Shown here piece by piece: positions 1 to 8,368 of a stretch of DNA of 49,398 nucleotides. Origin of the DNA: Phascolarctobacterium sp. GTDB lineage: Bacteria; Bacillota; Negativicutes; Acidaminococcales; Acidaminococcaceae. The position numbers and the translations under genes are program-made. The DNA is taken from positions 1 through 49,398 of the forward strand of contig JAGAPX010000015.1 of assembly GCA_017623055.1 (NCBI GenBank), in the 5' to 3' direction. Under the pieces are notes generated by a model. It had not been told where the DNA came from and did not search any database. It was given only the letters and a program-made list of their open reading frames with translations. Position 1 is the stretch's first letter. Each line of letters starts with the position of its first letter.

Positions 1-432
1 ACCGCCCAACGCACCTACCTTGCCGTTGTGCGTGGCAATATTAAAACAGATAGCGGTGTGATTGAAACGCAAATCTCCCGCGACAAGGACGACCGCAAGA
101 AGATGGCGGTAGTCAAAGAAGGTGGACGTAACGCCATCACTGAATACGAAGTTGTGGAACGCTTTGGCAAGTACACTATTGTAAAGTGCAAGCTTAAGAC
201 GGGACGCACACATCAAATTCGCGTACATATGGAATATTTAGGTTATCCTCTCGTTGGTGACCCCAAGTATTCTCCTATGAAGACGCCTTTTTCCATTAAC
301 GGACAGGCGCTGCACTCCCTGACCTTAGCCTTTGACCATCCTCGCACTGGCGAGCGTATGGAGTTCGAGGCGAAGCTACCGGAGGATTTGCATAAAATTG
401 TTACCAGACTGCGTTTAGGGCAGTTCACTTAA
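1..432 (+). CDS. RluD-family 23S rRNA pseudouridine synthase, 3' part
   Basis: The open frame runs in from the left edge and ends at a TAA at 430-432, so only the last 143 codons are present and the catalytic Asp motif lies outside the window. The visible part has the C-terminal signature of the RluA/RluD family: a KCKLKTGRTHQIRVHM block (codons about 63-78), followed by LGYPLVGDPKY and the HSLTLAFDHPRTGE segment. These enzymes convert specific uridines in 23S rRNA to pseudouridine. In many Firmicutes this gene directly precedes pyrR, as here (45-bp gap), which supports the assignment. Which family member (RluD or another) cannot be decided from the fragment. Confidence 0.9.
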   Translation, partial: TAQRTYLAVVRGNIKTDSGVIETQISRDKDDRKKMAVVKEGGRNAITEYEVVERFGKYTIVKCKLKTGRTHQIRVHMEYLGYPLVGDPKYSPMKTPFSINGQALHSLTLAFDHPRTGERMEFEAKLPEDLHKIVTRLRLGQFT

Positions 433-471
433 TAGAAAATAGCGTAAGACGCAATATATTATGGAAGGTGA

Positions 472-1026
<555 letters not shown>

Positions 1027-1065
1027 TTAAATCACTGTAAAATTTATAGATACGAGGTGGAAACT

Positions 1066-1704
1066 ATGGGTAATTGGATTGCACAACGTAATGAACTTTT
1101 AGGTAAATTTGTTATCAAAAATTTAGCTAAACGTAATATGGAAGGCTACTACTGCGCAACAAAGGAAGAAGCTTTGGCAAAAGCATTGGAGCTTATTCCT
1201 GAAACTGATGTAGTTGCTTGGGGTGGTTCTGTTACCATTGACGAAATTGGTCTTTTGGCAGCTGTTAAAGCAAGAAACCCTGTAATTGACCGCGACACTG
1301 CTGCAACCATGGAAGAAAAGGTTGAGCTGATGTGTAAAGGTTTGACCTGCGATACCTTCCTTATGAGCACCAACGCTATGAGCGAAGATGGTATCCTCGT
1401 TAATATCGATGGCAACGGTAACCGTGTGGCTTCCTTAATCTTTGGACCTAAACAAGTTGTAATCATTGCAGGCGTTAATAAAATTGCTAAAGATTTGGAC
1501 AGTGCCATCGCTCGTGTGCGTAGCAATGCTGCTCCCATCAACGCACAACGCTTTGCCGGCATTAGCACTCCATGCGCTAAAACCGGTGTGTGCTCCAGCT
1601 GTAATGCTCCTGATTGCATGTGTTGCCAAGTGGTTGTTACCCGTCACAGCCGTCAAGCAGGTCGCATCAAAATTATCCTCGTAGGTGAAAACTTAGGCTT
1701 CTGA
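1066..1704 (+). CDS. LUD-domain (LutC/YkgG-like) protein
   Basis: 212 residues from the ATG at 1066. A GTG at 1057 is in frame but overlaps the GAGGTGG ribosome site at 1054-1060, so the ATG is preferred. The protein has the LUD (DUF162) fold signature: AWGGSVTIDEIGLL (around residues 50-63), LMSTNAMSEDGILVNIDGNGNRVASLIFGPKQVVIIAGVNKI in pieces through the middle, and a C-terminal cysteine group CSSCNAPDCMCC followed by RIKIILVGENLGF. Family members take part in lactate oxidation (LutC) or are uncharacterised; stand-alone proteins of this type have no firm function. No lutA or lutB is nearby. Its place between pyrR and udp suggests cotranscription with nucleoside salvage, but this gives no clear role. 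Confidence 0.85.
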   Translation: MGNWIAQRNELLGKFVIKNLAKRNMEGYYCATKEEALAKALELIPETDVVAWGGSVTIDEIGLLAAVKARNPVIDRDTAATMEEKVELMCKGLTCDTFLMSTNAMSEDGILVNIDGNGNRVASLIFGPKQVVIIAGVNKIAKDLDSAIARVRSNAAPINAQRFAGISTPCAKTGVCSSCNAPDCMCCQVVVTRHSRQAGRIKIILVGENLGF

Positions 1705-1725
1705 TTTTGAAAGGAGTAGTTGATT

Positions 1726-2523
1726 ATGGAAAAGCGTTACGCTGCTCCCGATGAAGTTTTGTATCATATTGGTTTTAGTGCCAATGACATAAAGGGTGCT
1801 AAGATTGCCATTCTCCCTGGTGACCCGGGTAGAGTAGAAGGCTTGGCAAAATCCATTAGCGAAGAAGTGGAATACGTTGCTACCCATCGTGAGTACACAA
1901 GCTGGTTGGCTTATTTTGAAGGCACTCCTATTTTAGTATGCTCTACCGGTATGGGCGGTCCTTCCGTTGGTATCGGTATTGAAGAGCTGGCGCGTGTAGG
2001 CATTACTCACTTTATCCGCGTGGGAACTACTGGTGCTATTCAAGAAAACATTGACTTGGGCGAAGTAATCATTAACAACGCGGCAGTGCGTCTTGATGGT
2101 ACATCCAAGCATTACGCTCCGCTGGAATTTCCTGCGGTGGCAAGCTTTGAAATTGTTTCTGCGCTGGTGCAAGGGGCTAAGGAAAATGAAGTGCCGTATC
2201 ATCTGGGCGTTTCTGCTTCCTCTGATACCTTTTGGCCCGGTCAAGAGCGTTACGATAGCTTTACAGGCTACGTTCCGCGCGACTTCCAAGGTAGCCTTAA
2301 AGAATGGCAAGCCTTGGGCGTACTTAATTACGAAATGGAAACCTCTGCTTTGTTCGTCATTGCGAAAATCTTTGGTTTAGAGGCAGGTGCTATTTGTGCA
2401 GCTGTAGCGAAGCGTACTGATAGCGAAGCGGTTGCTAAAGGCGACTACTACGCAACTGGTATGGCTCGCATTGGTGTAGTTTTGAGAAGGGCTTTACAGA
2501 TTTTGTTATCTGAAAGCAGGTGA
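1726..2523 (+). CDS. udp: Uridine phosphorylase
   Basis: 265 residues from the ATG at 1726, which follows AAAGGAG at 1710-1716; a TTG six bases upstream is in frame but less likely. The sequence follows the enterobacterial Udp pattern closely: LPGDPGRVEGLA, the phosphate/ribose-binding VGTTGAIQ, the substrate-binding VRLDGTSKHYAPLEFPAVA block, SASSDTFWPGQERYDS and NYEMETSALF. It splits uridine and phosphate into uracil and ribose 1-phosphate. PyrR (uracil to UMP) is encoded just upstream and DeoB (ribose 1-phosphate to ribose 5-phosphate) 4 bp downstream, so the three enzymes form a uridine salvage route. Confidence 0.95.
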   Translation: MEKRYAAPDEVLYHIGFSANDIKGAKIAILPGDPGRVEGLAKSISEEVEYVATHREYTSWLAYFEGTPILVCSTGMGGPSVGIGIEELARVGITHFIRVGTTGAIQENIDLGEVIINNAAVRLDGTSKHYAPLEFPAVASFEIVSALVQGAKENEVPYHLGVSASSDTFWPGQERYDSFTGYVPRDFQGSLKEWQALGVLNYEMETSALFVIAKIFGLEAGAICAAVAKRTDSEAVAKGDYYATGMARIGVVLRRALQILLSESR

Positions 2524-2527
2524 TAAA

Positions 2528-3733
2528 ATGTCACGTACAATTATTTTATTGATGGATTCCTTTGGGATTGGTTATGCTCACGACGCTGCAAGCTATGGCG
2601 ACAAGGGCGCAGATACCTTGGGGCACATCTGTCAATGGTTTAAAGGAAATAGTGAGCGTCCTTTGTACTTGCCAAATCTTGCCAAGCTTGGTCTTGAAGT
2701 TGCGGCAGAGCTTAGTCGCGGTAAAGAGCTTCCTGCTAGCTTGGGTGCTGCTTACGAGTGCGGGGCGTATACTTACGCAGAAGAAGTGAGCAAGGGCAAG
2801 GATACTTTAAGTGGTCACTGGGAAATCTCAGGGGTACCAGTAGATTTTGATTGGGGCTACTTTCCTGAAGTTTCCAACTGCTTCCCCAAGGAATTAGTGG
2901 ACGCACTTATTAAGGAAGGAAATTTACCGGGAGTTTTAGGTGAACGCCACGCTTCCGGTACCCAAATCATCGAAGAATTAGGCGAAGAGCATGTGCGTAC
3001 TGGTAAGCCTATTATCTATACTTCCGCAGATAGCGTACTGCAGATCGCTGCTCACGAGGAAGCCTTTGGTTTAGAGCGCTTGTATGAATTGTGCAAGCTT
3101 GCCTTTAAATTGGTACAGCCCTATAAAATTGCTCGCGTCATCGCTCGTCCCTTCGTTGGTACTTGTGCAAAGGATTACTCTCGCACAACTAATCGTCATG
3201 ATTACGCAGTGCCTGCTCCTAAGAAAACACTTCTTGATAAAATGGTAGAAAGCGGTGGCAATGTCTATGCTGTGGGTAAAATCGCAGACATCTTTGCACA
3301 TCGAGGCATAACTAAGCATTATGCGGCAGGCGGTCTGGATAAGATTATTGATGCTACTAAGCAGGCAATCCATGACGCGCCGGATAACACCTTGGTATTT
3401 GCCAATTTTGTAGATTTTGACTCTTCCTTTGGTCATAGACGTGACGTGGAGGGTTACGGCAAAGCTCTTGAGCATTTCGACAGTCGCTTGCCGGAAATAT
3501 TAGAGCTTTTCCAAGCAGAAGATTTAGTTTTAATTACTGCTGACCACGGCAATGACCCCACTTGGGAAGGAACAGACCACACTCGTGAGAAGGTACCTGT
3601 ACTTTTCTTTGGTGGTAATGTGAAAAATAAACAGCTTGCTTCCATGCATACCTTTGCTGATATGGGACAAACCATTGCAAGCTTTATGAATATTGAACCT
3701 ACTGAAACTGGTACGAAAGCAGATTTATTTTAA
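2528..3733 (+). CDS. deoB: Phosphopentomutase
   Basis: 401 residues, close to the usual 390-410. An alkaline-phosphatase-superfamily protein that interconverts (deoxy)ribose 1-phosphate and 5-phosphate using two metal ions. Visible motifs are the N-terminal metal site LLMDSFGIGYAHDAASYGDKGADT (read as separate short blocks), the KDTLSGHWEI segment around residue 95 carrying the phosphorylated Thr, and the C-terminal metal ligands in ITADHGNDPTWEGTDHTRE. It starts 4 bp after udp, behind the AGCAGGTGATAA stretch at that gene's end, so the two are almost certainly cotranscribed and joined in ribose 1-phosphate use. Confidence 0.96.
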   Translation: MSRTIILLMDSFGIGYAHDAASYGDKGADTLGHICQWFKGNSERPLYLPNLAKLGLEVAAELSRGKELPASLGAAYECGAYTYAEEVSKGKDTLSGHWEISGVPVDFDWGYFPEVSNCFPKELVDALIKEGNLPGVLGERHASGTQIIEELGEEHVRTGKPIIYTSADSVLQIAAHEEAFGLERLYELCKLAFKLVQPYKIARVIARPFVGTCAKDYSRTTNRHDYAVPAPKKTLLDKMVESGGNVYAVGKIADIFAHRGITKHYAAGGLDKIIDATKQAIHDAPDNTLVFANFVDFDSSFGHRRDVEGYGKALEHFDSRLPEILELFQAEDLVLITADHGNDPTWEGTDHTREKVPVLFFGGNVKNKQLASMHTFADMGQTIASFMNIEPTETGTKADLF

Positions 3734-3745
3734 GGAGGTGCTCCT

Positions 3746-4315
3746 ATGAAAAAGATATTTGCTTGCTTAACCTTTCTGTTAGTATTATTTTTAGGAATTG
3801 GCGCACCTCAAGTTACGGAAGCTGCTTTTCCAGAACGTCCTGTTGGCTTCGTTGTTATCGACAAAAGTGGGGGCGTGGACGGTGCCGTTTACAAGGAATG
3901 GCGTAATGTCGTAAGATGGGCGTACCGTTTCCCCAACTATAAAATTGTAGATAGCGGTATGCCGCAAGAAATTGTGGGCAACGTTCTGCGTAAAAATGTT
4001 AAGGTTACTCCTGAACTTTTGGCAACGCTTGCTGAAGAAAGCAAAGTGGACGTACTCGTCATCGCAAAAGTTTACGATATGGAAGACTATATTGTGAATG
4101 GTGGCTTTGGTCCCTTTGATGACGATGGTCCTTATGTTAGAGTAATACTTTCTGCCGATTTGTACGTTTACAAAAAAGACGGCAACAAGTTCTTGAAGAA
4201 GCGTTTGCGTGAAAACGAGCTGAAGGATTTAGGCAACTACGATAAGCCTGCTGAAACCATTAAGTGGGATTTGGCGAATCTTGTAAACAAGATGGAAGGC
4301 AGACCGAGAATTTAA
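3746..4315 (+). CDS. Secreted protein of unknown function
   Basis: 189 residues with a clear signal peptide: MKK, a hydrophobic core FACLTFLLVLFLGIGA, and a probable cleavage near residue 27 after TEA. The mature part is soluble, with a segment PVGFVVIDKSGGVDG, a stretch VDVLVIAKVYDMEDYI and no cysteines. No catalytic motif is recognised. The start follows a strong AAGGAGGTG 12 bp behind deoB, so it is probably translated from the same mRNA. The VLVIAKVYDM...VRVILSADLYVY pattern is the kind of alternating hydrophobic strand seen in small periplasmic lipoprotein-like domains, but this is only an impression. Confidence 0.75.
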   Translation: MKKIFACLTFLLVLFLGIGAPQVTEAAFPERPVGFVVIDKSGGVDGAVYKEWRNVVRWAYRFPNYKIVDSGMPQEIVGNVLRKNVKVTPELLATLAEESKVDVLVIAKVYDMEDYIVNGGFGPFDDDGPYVRVILSADLYVYKKDGNKFLKKRLRENELKDLGNYDKPAETIKWDLANLVNKMEGRPRI

Positions 4316-4325
4316 GTTTATAAAC

Positions 4326-4364
4326 AAAAAGCGTTAGAGATTTTTAAAATCTCTAACGCTTTTT
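4326..4364. terminator. Bidirectional rho-independent terminator
   Basis: An 18-bp near-perfect stem AAAAAGCGTTAGAGATTT / AAATCTCTAACGCTTTTT with a tiny loop lies between the convergent genes ending at 4315 (+) and 4389 (-). A-tract and T-tract flank both sides, so it can stop transcription in either direction. Confidence 0.9.
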
Positions 4365-4388
4365 AGCTTCTTATTTACTTTTTAACCC

Positions 4389-4829
4389 TTATGCTTCCAA
4401 GCCTTTGATGAAGTCAGCTGCAAGGAGTACGCCTTTTTCAGTAGTCGGAGCGCATTTGTCATGGGGTTCAGTGGGTTGGAATTTGCCACCACGGATATCG
4501 TAGCATTTTTGAGAGCCATAAGCTTCTTCAAATTTTGCAGCGAAGTCTTTGGTAACTTCGTTCAGCTTAGGTCTATCCCAGCCTTTAGCAGCGCCGTAAA
4601 TGCCAAGGAACATCAACGCGCCTTTGTACAGACCACATTGCATACGGTAGTCGCGGTGTTCCATGATACCGTTTAATGCGTCAAGAACTTGTTGGTCAAG
4701 GGGAAGCTTGAACAGCTCGCTCATGCAGTAGAGCATGGTCATGCCACAGCTAAAGGTTTTGCCCATAAAAAGTTCGTCAGAACGTTTTTTCAAGAATTCA
4801 ATTTCTTCTGCGGTTAAATAATTTGCCAT
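4389..4829 (-). CDS. C_GCAxxG_C_C family redox protein (variant)
   Basis: 146 residues. The start is the ATG at 4829, preceded on its own strand by GGAGTG; a GTG nine bases upstream coincides with the end of the neighbouring gene. The layout fits the family named after its cysteine pattern: FSCGMTMLYC near residue 28, QCGLYKGALMFLGIYG near residue 68 (the GCAxxG element, here CGLYKG), KCYDI near residue 110 and HDKCAPTTEKG near residue 125. These small proteins are thought to bind metal or act in redox reactions; none has a firm role. It lies 5 bp downstream of the metallo-hydrolase gene and is probably in the same transcript. Confidence 0.75.
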   Translation of the reverse strand: MANYLTAEEIEFLKKRSDELFMGKTFSCGMTMLYCMSELFKLPLDQQVLDALNGIMEHRDYRMQCGLYKGALMFLGIYGAAKGWDRPKLNEVTKDFAAKFEEAYGSQKCYDIRGGKFQPTEPHDKCAPTTEKGVLLAADFIKGLEA

Positions 4830-4834
4830 TGGTA

Positions 4835-5506
4835 TCACTCCAATTCAATAGTTTCGCCGGGTTTTACAACAAGCACTTTGCTGGAAGTGGTTGCTTCAAC
4901 ATCAGCTTTGTATGCTTCAACATCTTGGGCGATGGGCGGCCAAGTGTTGTAGTGAACGGGGATAACGTATTTTGCGCCAAGGAACTTAGCTGCGAGGGCA
5001 GCGTCTTTGGGATCCATAGTGAAGTTGCCGCCGATGGGAAGAATTGCGTAATCGAAAGCGTCCAATTGGGGCAGCAGTTGCATATCGCTAAAGAGAGCGG
5101 TGTCGCCAGCGAAATAGAACTTGGTGTCGTAGAAGTCAACTACGAAACCGCAAGCGTGACCACCGGGAATACCACTGCCGTGGAAAGCAAGGGTCAAACG
5201 AACTTTGCCGAAGGGGAATTTATAGGTGCCACCCAAATGCATTGCGTGTGCTTTGCAACCGTTTTCTTCTGCCAGGTAGCAGATTTCTGCGGTGGAGATG
5301 ATGGTTGCGTCGTTAGCTTTAGCAATTTCAAAAGCATTACCGATATGGTCGAAGTGAGCGTGGCTTACAAAAATGTAATCTACTTTAATGTCTTTGGCTT
5401 CCAAGCCTTCCGGGTTGCCGTCAAGGAACGGGTCAAAGATAATGGTAGAATTATTTTTTTCAATGGTAAAGCAGGCGTGGTTAATAAAATGATATTTAGC
5501 AGTCAT
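4835..5506 (-). CDS. Metal-dependent hydrolase, UPF0173/UlaG-like metallo-beta-lactamase fold
   Basis: 223 residues. The start is the ATG at 5506 behind AAGGAG; a GTG three codons further upstream overlaps that site. Metal ligands are seen in order: HACF near residue 10, VSHAHFDHIGNA (HxHxDH) near residues 49-60, GHACG, FAGDTALF and VIPVHYNTWP. This matches the UPF0173 (YtkL) family of soluble Zn or Mn hydrolases whose substrates are unknown. Two overlapping TATAAT-type hexamers on the minus strand at about 5539-5551 may supply its promoter, although no clear -35 is seen. Confidence 0.9.
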   Translation of the reverse strand: MTAKYHFINHACFTIEKNNSTIIFDPFLDGNPEGLEAKDIKVDYIFVSHAHFDHIGNAFEIAKANDATIISTAEICYLAEENGCKAHAMHLGGTYKFPFGKVRLTLAFHGSGIPGGHACGFVVDFYDTKFYFAGDTALFSDMQLLPQLDAFDYAILPIGGNFTMDPKDAALAAKFLGAKYVIPVHYNTWPPIAQDVEAYKADVEATTSSKVLVVKPGETIELE

Positions 5507-5584
5507 CAAAATCACTCCTTAAAATTATTTACATACCTATTATACATTATATTGGAGCATTTTCGTAGATTTTATTCTAAAACT

Positions 5585-5613
5585 TTGCACTTATCATCAA
5601 AATAAGGTACAAT
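5585..5613 (+). promoter_or_regulatory. Sigma-A type promoter for the glucosaminidase gene
   Basis: TTGCAC at 5585-5590, a 17-bp spacer, and TACAAT at 5608-5613; the start codon of the next gene is 34 bp downstream. Confidence 0.75.
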
Positions 5614-5647
5614 TTATACTGTACCACTATTTGTTTAGGAGAGGCAC

Positions 5648-6748
5648 ATGAAATTTTTAAAACTTTCTGCGGCGCTGGCAGTTGCCAGCTGCTTTCTGAT
5701 AAATTCCATAGCGAGTGCGACAATGAAAGAGGAACACGAAATGTCTGGAGCGAAGCCAACCGTCAAAAATGAAAAGGTTGTTTCCAAATCAAAAGCTCCT
5801 GCCCAAATTGAGAAGAAGCTTTCCAAAACGAAAGGCTCTGTTCCAAATCAGAAAGAAGCTTCCAAAATTAAGAAGGAGCTTCCGAAATCGAAAGATGCTT
5901 TCAAAATAGAAGCCAAGCTTGATACTAAGAAGGCTCAGGAAAAAGTTAAGCCTGTTAAAAAAGAATTTTGGCGTGGTATGGAGCTTCCTGCAAATTACAA
6001 GCAGATTTCTATTTTGGGAGACGCAGTTGCTACCAAGGGTCAGGCTGTTAATTTGATTAAGCGAAACAATCCCAAGGTGAAGCTGGAATGTGACGTGGAA
6101 GAAATTGTGGCATTCTACTGGGCAGAGGCACAGCGTGAGGGCGTGCGTCCGGACATTGCCTTGGCTCAGGCTCTTGTAGAAACTGGTTACTTTGGTTTTG
6201 GCGGCACCGTGAAGCCTAAACAAAATAATTTCTGTGGCTTGGGTACTACCGGTAAAAAAGTTAAGGGTGCCAAGTTTAAAACTCCGGAGCTTGGCGTGCG
6301 TGCCCACATCCAACATTTGCTTGCTTATTCTACTAAGAAGAAGCCTTCCACTAAAATTGTAGACCCTCGTTACGAATTGGCACACGCCATTCGTAGTGAG
6401 CGTGGCTTTGTAGATAAATGGTCCGGTTTGCAAGGTACTTGGGCTATGGGTTCCCAATACTGCGAAAAGATTATGGTAATCTATCAGGCAATGCTTGGTA
6501 TGGAAATGAGCGAGGCTGAAAAGAAAGAACTGCTTGCTCGTCAAAAGCTGGAGCAGGAACAACGTGAGGCTAGGCTGAAAAACGATAAAAAGTATCGTAA
6601 GCAAATGGAAAAAGAAGCCAAGGAGCGAGAGAAGGCTCGCAAAAAGGCTGAGAAAGAAGCCAAGAAGCGTAAACAAAAGGAAGCTGAGCACAAAAGACAC
6701 GAACGTGTAGACAAAGTTGTGCGTGAAGATAAAGACAAGGATAAATAA
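5648..6748 (+). CDS. Secreted glucosaminidase-domain peptidoglycan hydrolase with Lys-rich linker
   Basis: 366 residues. A signal peptide covers residues 1-24 (cleavage near SIASA). Residues 30-106 form a low-complexity lysine/serine/proline-rich linker built from short imperfect units such as KSKAPAQIEKKL, SKTKG and ELPKSKD. Residues about 145-285 are a glucosaminidase (lysozyme-like) domain: the probable catalytic Glu178 in ALAQALVETGYFGFGG, then NNFCGLGTTG and a C-terminal FVDKWSGLQGTWAMG segment. Residues 290-366 are an almost entirely charged Lys/Glu/Arg helix, probably a coiled coil. Family members cut N-acetylglucosaminyl bonds in peptidoglycan. The basic linker could bind cell wall or anionic envelope polymers (inference). 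It has its own promoter. Confidence 0.85.
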   Translation: MKFLKLSAALAVASCFLINSIASATMKEEHEMSGAKPTVKNEKVVSKSKAPAQIEKKLSKTKGSVPNQKEASKIKKELPKSKDAFKIEAKLDTKKAQEKVKPVKKEFWRGMELPANYKQISILGDAVATKGQAVNLIKRNNPKVKLECDVEEIVAFYWAEAQREGVRPDIALAQALVETGYFGFGGTVKPKQNNFCGLGTTGKKVKGAKFKTPELGVRAHIQHLLAYSTKKKPSTKIVDPRYELAHAIRSERGFVDKWSGLQGTWAMGSQYCEKIMVIYQAMLGMEMSEAEKKELLARQKLEQEQREARLKNDKKYRKQMEKEAKEREKARKKAEKEAKKRKQKEAEHKRHERVDKVVREDKDKDK

Positions 6749-6763
6749 TTTGAGGTGATAGAT

Positions 6764-7228
6764 ATGCATATCGTTCTGTTTGAACCTGAAATTCCCGGTA
6801 ACACCGGTAACATTGCCCGCCTATGTGCGGCGACTGGTTGCCATCTGCATTTGGTGCGTCCCTTGGGATTTTCTGTAGAAGATAAATATTTGAAACGTGC
6901 TGGCTTGGACTATTGGCACTTGGTTGACATTCATTATTACGACAGCATTCACGAAGTGCTGGAAAAATTCAAGGACAATCCTAAATATTTGTTGACTACT
7001 AAAGGTCACAAATCCTATAGCGACGTTAGCTACGCTGCGGACAGCGTGCTGATTTTTGGCAAGGAAACCGCAGGCCTGCCTGCTTGGATGCACGAAGAGT
7101 ACGCAGAAGGTTGTGTGCGTATCCCTATGATTAGCGAGGCACGCTCCTTGAACTTGTCCAACGCTGTTGCCATCGTTGCTTACGAAGCGTTGCGTCAACA
7201 AGAAAATTTTGCAGGCTTAACTGTTTAA
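6764..7228 (+). CDS. trmL: tRNA (cytidine/uridine-34-2'-O)-methyltransferase TrmL
   Basis: 154 residues, typical for a minimal SPOUT methyltransferase. The ATG at 6764 follows GAGGTG; a GTG at 6755 is in frame but lies inside that ribosome site. SPOUT motifs are present: EIPGNTGNIARLCAATG (residues 8-24), LIFGKETAGLP near residue 105 and IPMISEARSLNLSNAVAIVAYEALRQ at the C-terminal trefoil knot. TrmL methylates the 2'-OH of the wobble nucleotide in tRNA-Leu isoacceptors. A tRNA-Leu(TAA) gene, a likely substrate, is in this window at 30300. Confidence 0.95.
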   Translation: MHIVLFEPEIPGNTGNIARLCAATGCHLHLVRPLGFSVEDKYLKRAGLDYWHLVDIHYYDSIHEVLEKFKDNPKYLLTTKGHKSYSDVSYAADSVLIFGKETAGLPAWMHEEYAEGCVRIPMISEARSLNLSNAVAIVAYEALRQQENFAGLTV

Positions 7229-7240
7229 AAGAGGTACATC

Positions 7241-7597
7241 ATGATTATCATTAAAGAGTTTGATTTTGACGCTGCTCATTATTTGCCTGCGTACAATGGC
7301 AAGTGCGAGCATTTGCATGGTCATACCTACAAGCTGGTGGTAAAGGTGGAAGGCACGCCTGACCACGAAGGTATGGTTATAGATTTTATTAAACTGAAAA
7401 ATTTGGTTAAGGAGGAAGTACTGGTGCATCTTGACCACGCTTGCCTCAACGACGTGCTGCCTGTTCCTTCCGCAGAAAATATTTCCGTGTGGGTGTGGAA
7501 CAAATTGGAAGCACTGCTGAAAACTGACCGTTACCATTTATATGAAGTAGAAGTTTGGGAAACACGTACCAGTGGCTGCGTGTATAGAGGTGACTGA
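7241..7597 (+). CDS. 6-pyruvoyl/6-carboxy-tetrahydropterin synthase (PTPS/QueD family), possibly dual-function
   Basis: 118 residues, a tunnel-fold COG0720 enzyme acting on 7,8-dihydroneopterin triphosphate. Zinc ligands are His13 (FDAAH) and His26/His28 (HGH). The active-site stretch reads Cys22-Glu23-His-Leu-HGH. QueD enzymes use the Cys four residues before HGH; folate-type PTPS-III enzymes use a Glu three residues before it, and this protein has both. The rest of the proton-relay set, Asp65-His66 and Glu107, is present. It overlaps folE2 by one base and is followed by folP and folK, with no folB in the run, so it may supply 6-hydroxymethyl-dihydropterin for folate as well as, or instead of, the queuosine precursor. 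Automatic annotation would call it QueD. Confidence 0.9.
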   Translation: MIIIKEFDFDAAHYLPAYNGKCEHLHGHTYKLVVKVEGTPDHEGMVIDFIKLKNLVKEEVLVHLDHACLNDVLPVPSAENISVWVWNKLEALLKTDRYHLYEVEVWETRTSGCVYRGD

Positions 7598-8364
7598 TGA
7601 AGGACGTACAAGGTGAAAAAGATTTACGTTGCGTGCCTTTGAAACACGTTGGCATTAAAGATTTGCGTTGGCCCATCGAACTGCGCGATAAAACCAAGGG
7701 AACCCAGCACACCGTTGCCAAAGTAACTTTGGCAGTGGATTTGCCCCACGATATGCGCGGTACCCATATGAGTCGCTTTGTAGAATGCTTGCAAACTTTG
7801 GGGCCTGTTGGCTTGCACGAAATCGAAAACATTTTAGATACTTTGAAGGAACGCTTGCAGGCTGAAAAGGCTTTGCTCCAATTGGAGTTCCCTTACTTTA
7901 TTACCAAGGTTGCTCCCGTTAGCGGACAAACTGCACCTATGGATATTGACTGCATCTACACAGCAGAAAAGGGTGCAGAATTAAAATGGAAGATTTGCGC
8001 AGAGATTCCTGTGCAAACCTTATGCCCCTGCTCTAAAGAGATTAGCTCCTATGGCGCTCATAACCAAAGGGCATTTGCTAAGATTGAGATTGCTGCCAGC
8101 GATATGGTTTGGATTGAAGAACTCGTTGACATTGCTGACGCAGGTGCAAGCTCCCCAGTGTATGGCTTGTTGAAACGTCCTGATGAAAAATTCGTGACAG
8201 AGATGGCTTACGATAATCCTCGTTTCGTAGAGGACGCAGTACGTGAAATTGCCCTACGTTTGGAAGAAGATAAACGCATCACTTGGTACCGCTGTGAAGT
8301 GGAAAGCGTGGAGAGCATTCACAACCACAACGCTTTTGCAGTGGTAGAAAAAGGCTGGAAGTGA
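7597..8364 (+). CDS. folE2: GTP cyclohydrolase FolE2 (type IB)
   Basis: 255 residues, the normal FolE2 length. It converts GTP to 7,8-dihydroneopterin triphosphate, the first step of folate and queuosine synthesis. Diagnostic features are VPLKHVGIKDLRWPI at the N-terminus, RGTHMSRFVE, the CPCSKEIS segment with the active-site Cys at about residue 147, and the C-terminal ESIHNHNAFA. The ATG overlaps the preceding stop as TGATG, which implies translational coupling. FolE2 uses a range of metals, unlike strictly Zn-dependent FolE. Confidence 0.95.
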   Translation: MKDVQGEKDLRCVPLKHVGIKDLRWPIELRDKTKGTQHTVAKVTLAVDLPHDMRGTHMSRFVECLQTLGPVGLHEIENILDTLKERLQAEKALLQLEFPYFITKVAPVSGQTAPMDIDCIYTAEKGAELKWKICAEIPVQTLCPCSKEISSYGAHNQRAFAKIEIAASDMVWIEELVDIADAGASSPVYGLLKRPDEKFVTEMAYDNPRFVEDAVREIALRLEEDKRITWYRCEVESVESIHNHNAFAVVEKGWK

Positions 8365-8368
8365 AAGC

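Noticed and set aside
4823-5605. 260-codon + strand frame opposite the metallo-hydrolase gene
   Set aside because: The minus-strand gene has complete metal-binding motifs and a ribosome site; the + strand frame has neither and extends past it only by chance.
5789-6769. 326-codon minus-strand frame opposite the glucosaminidase gene
   Set aside because: No ribosome site, low-complexity Phe/Leu translation that mirrors Lys/Glu-rich codons of the real gene.
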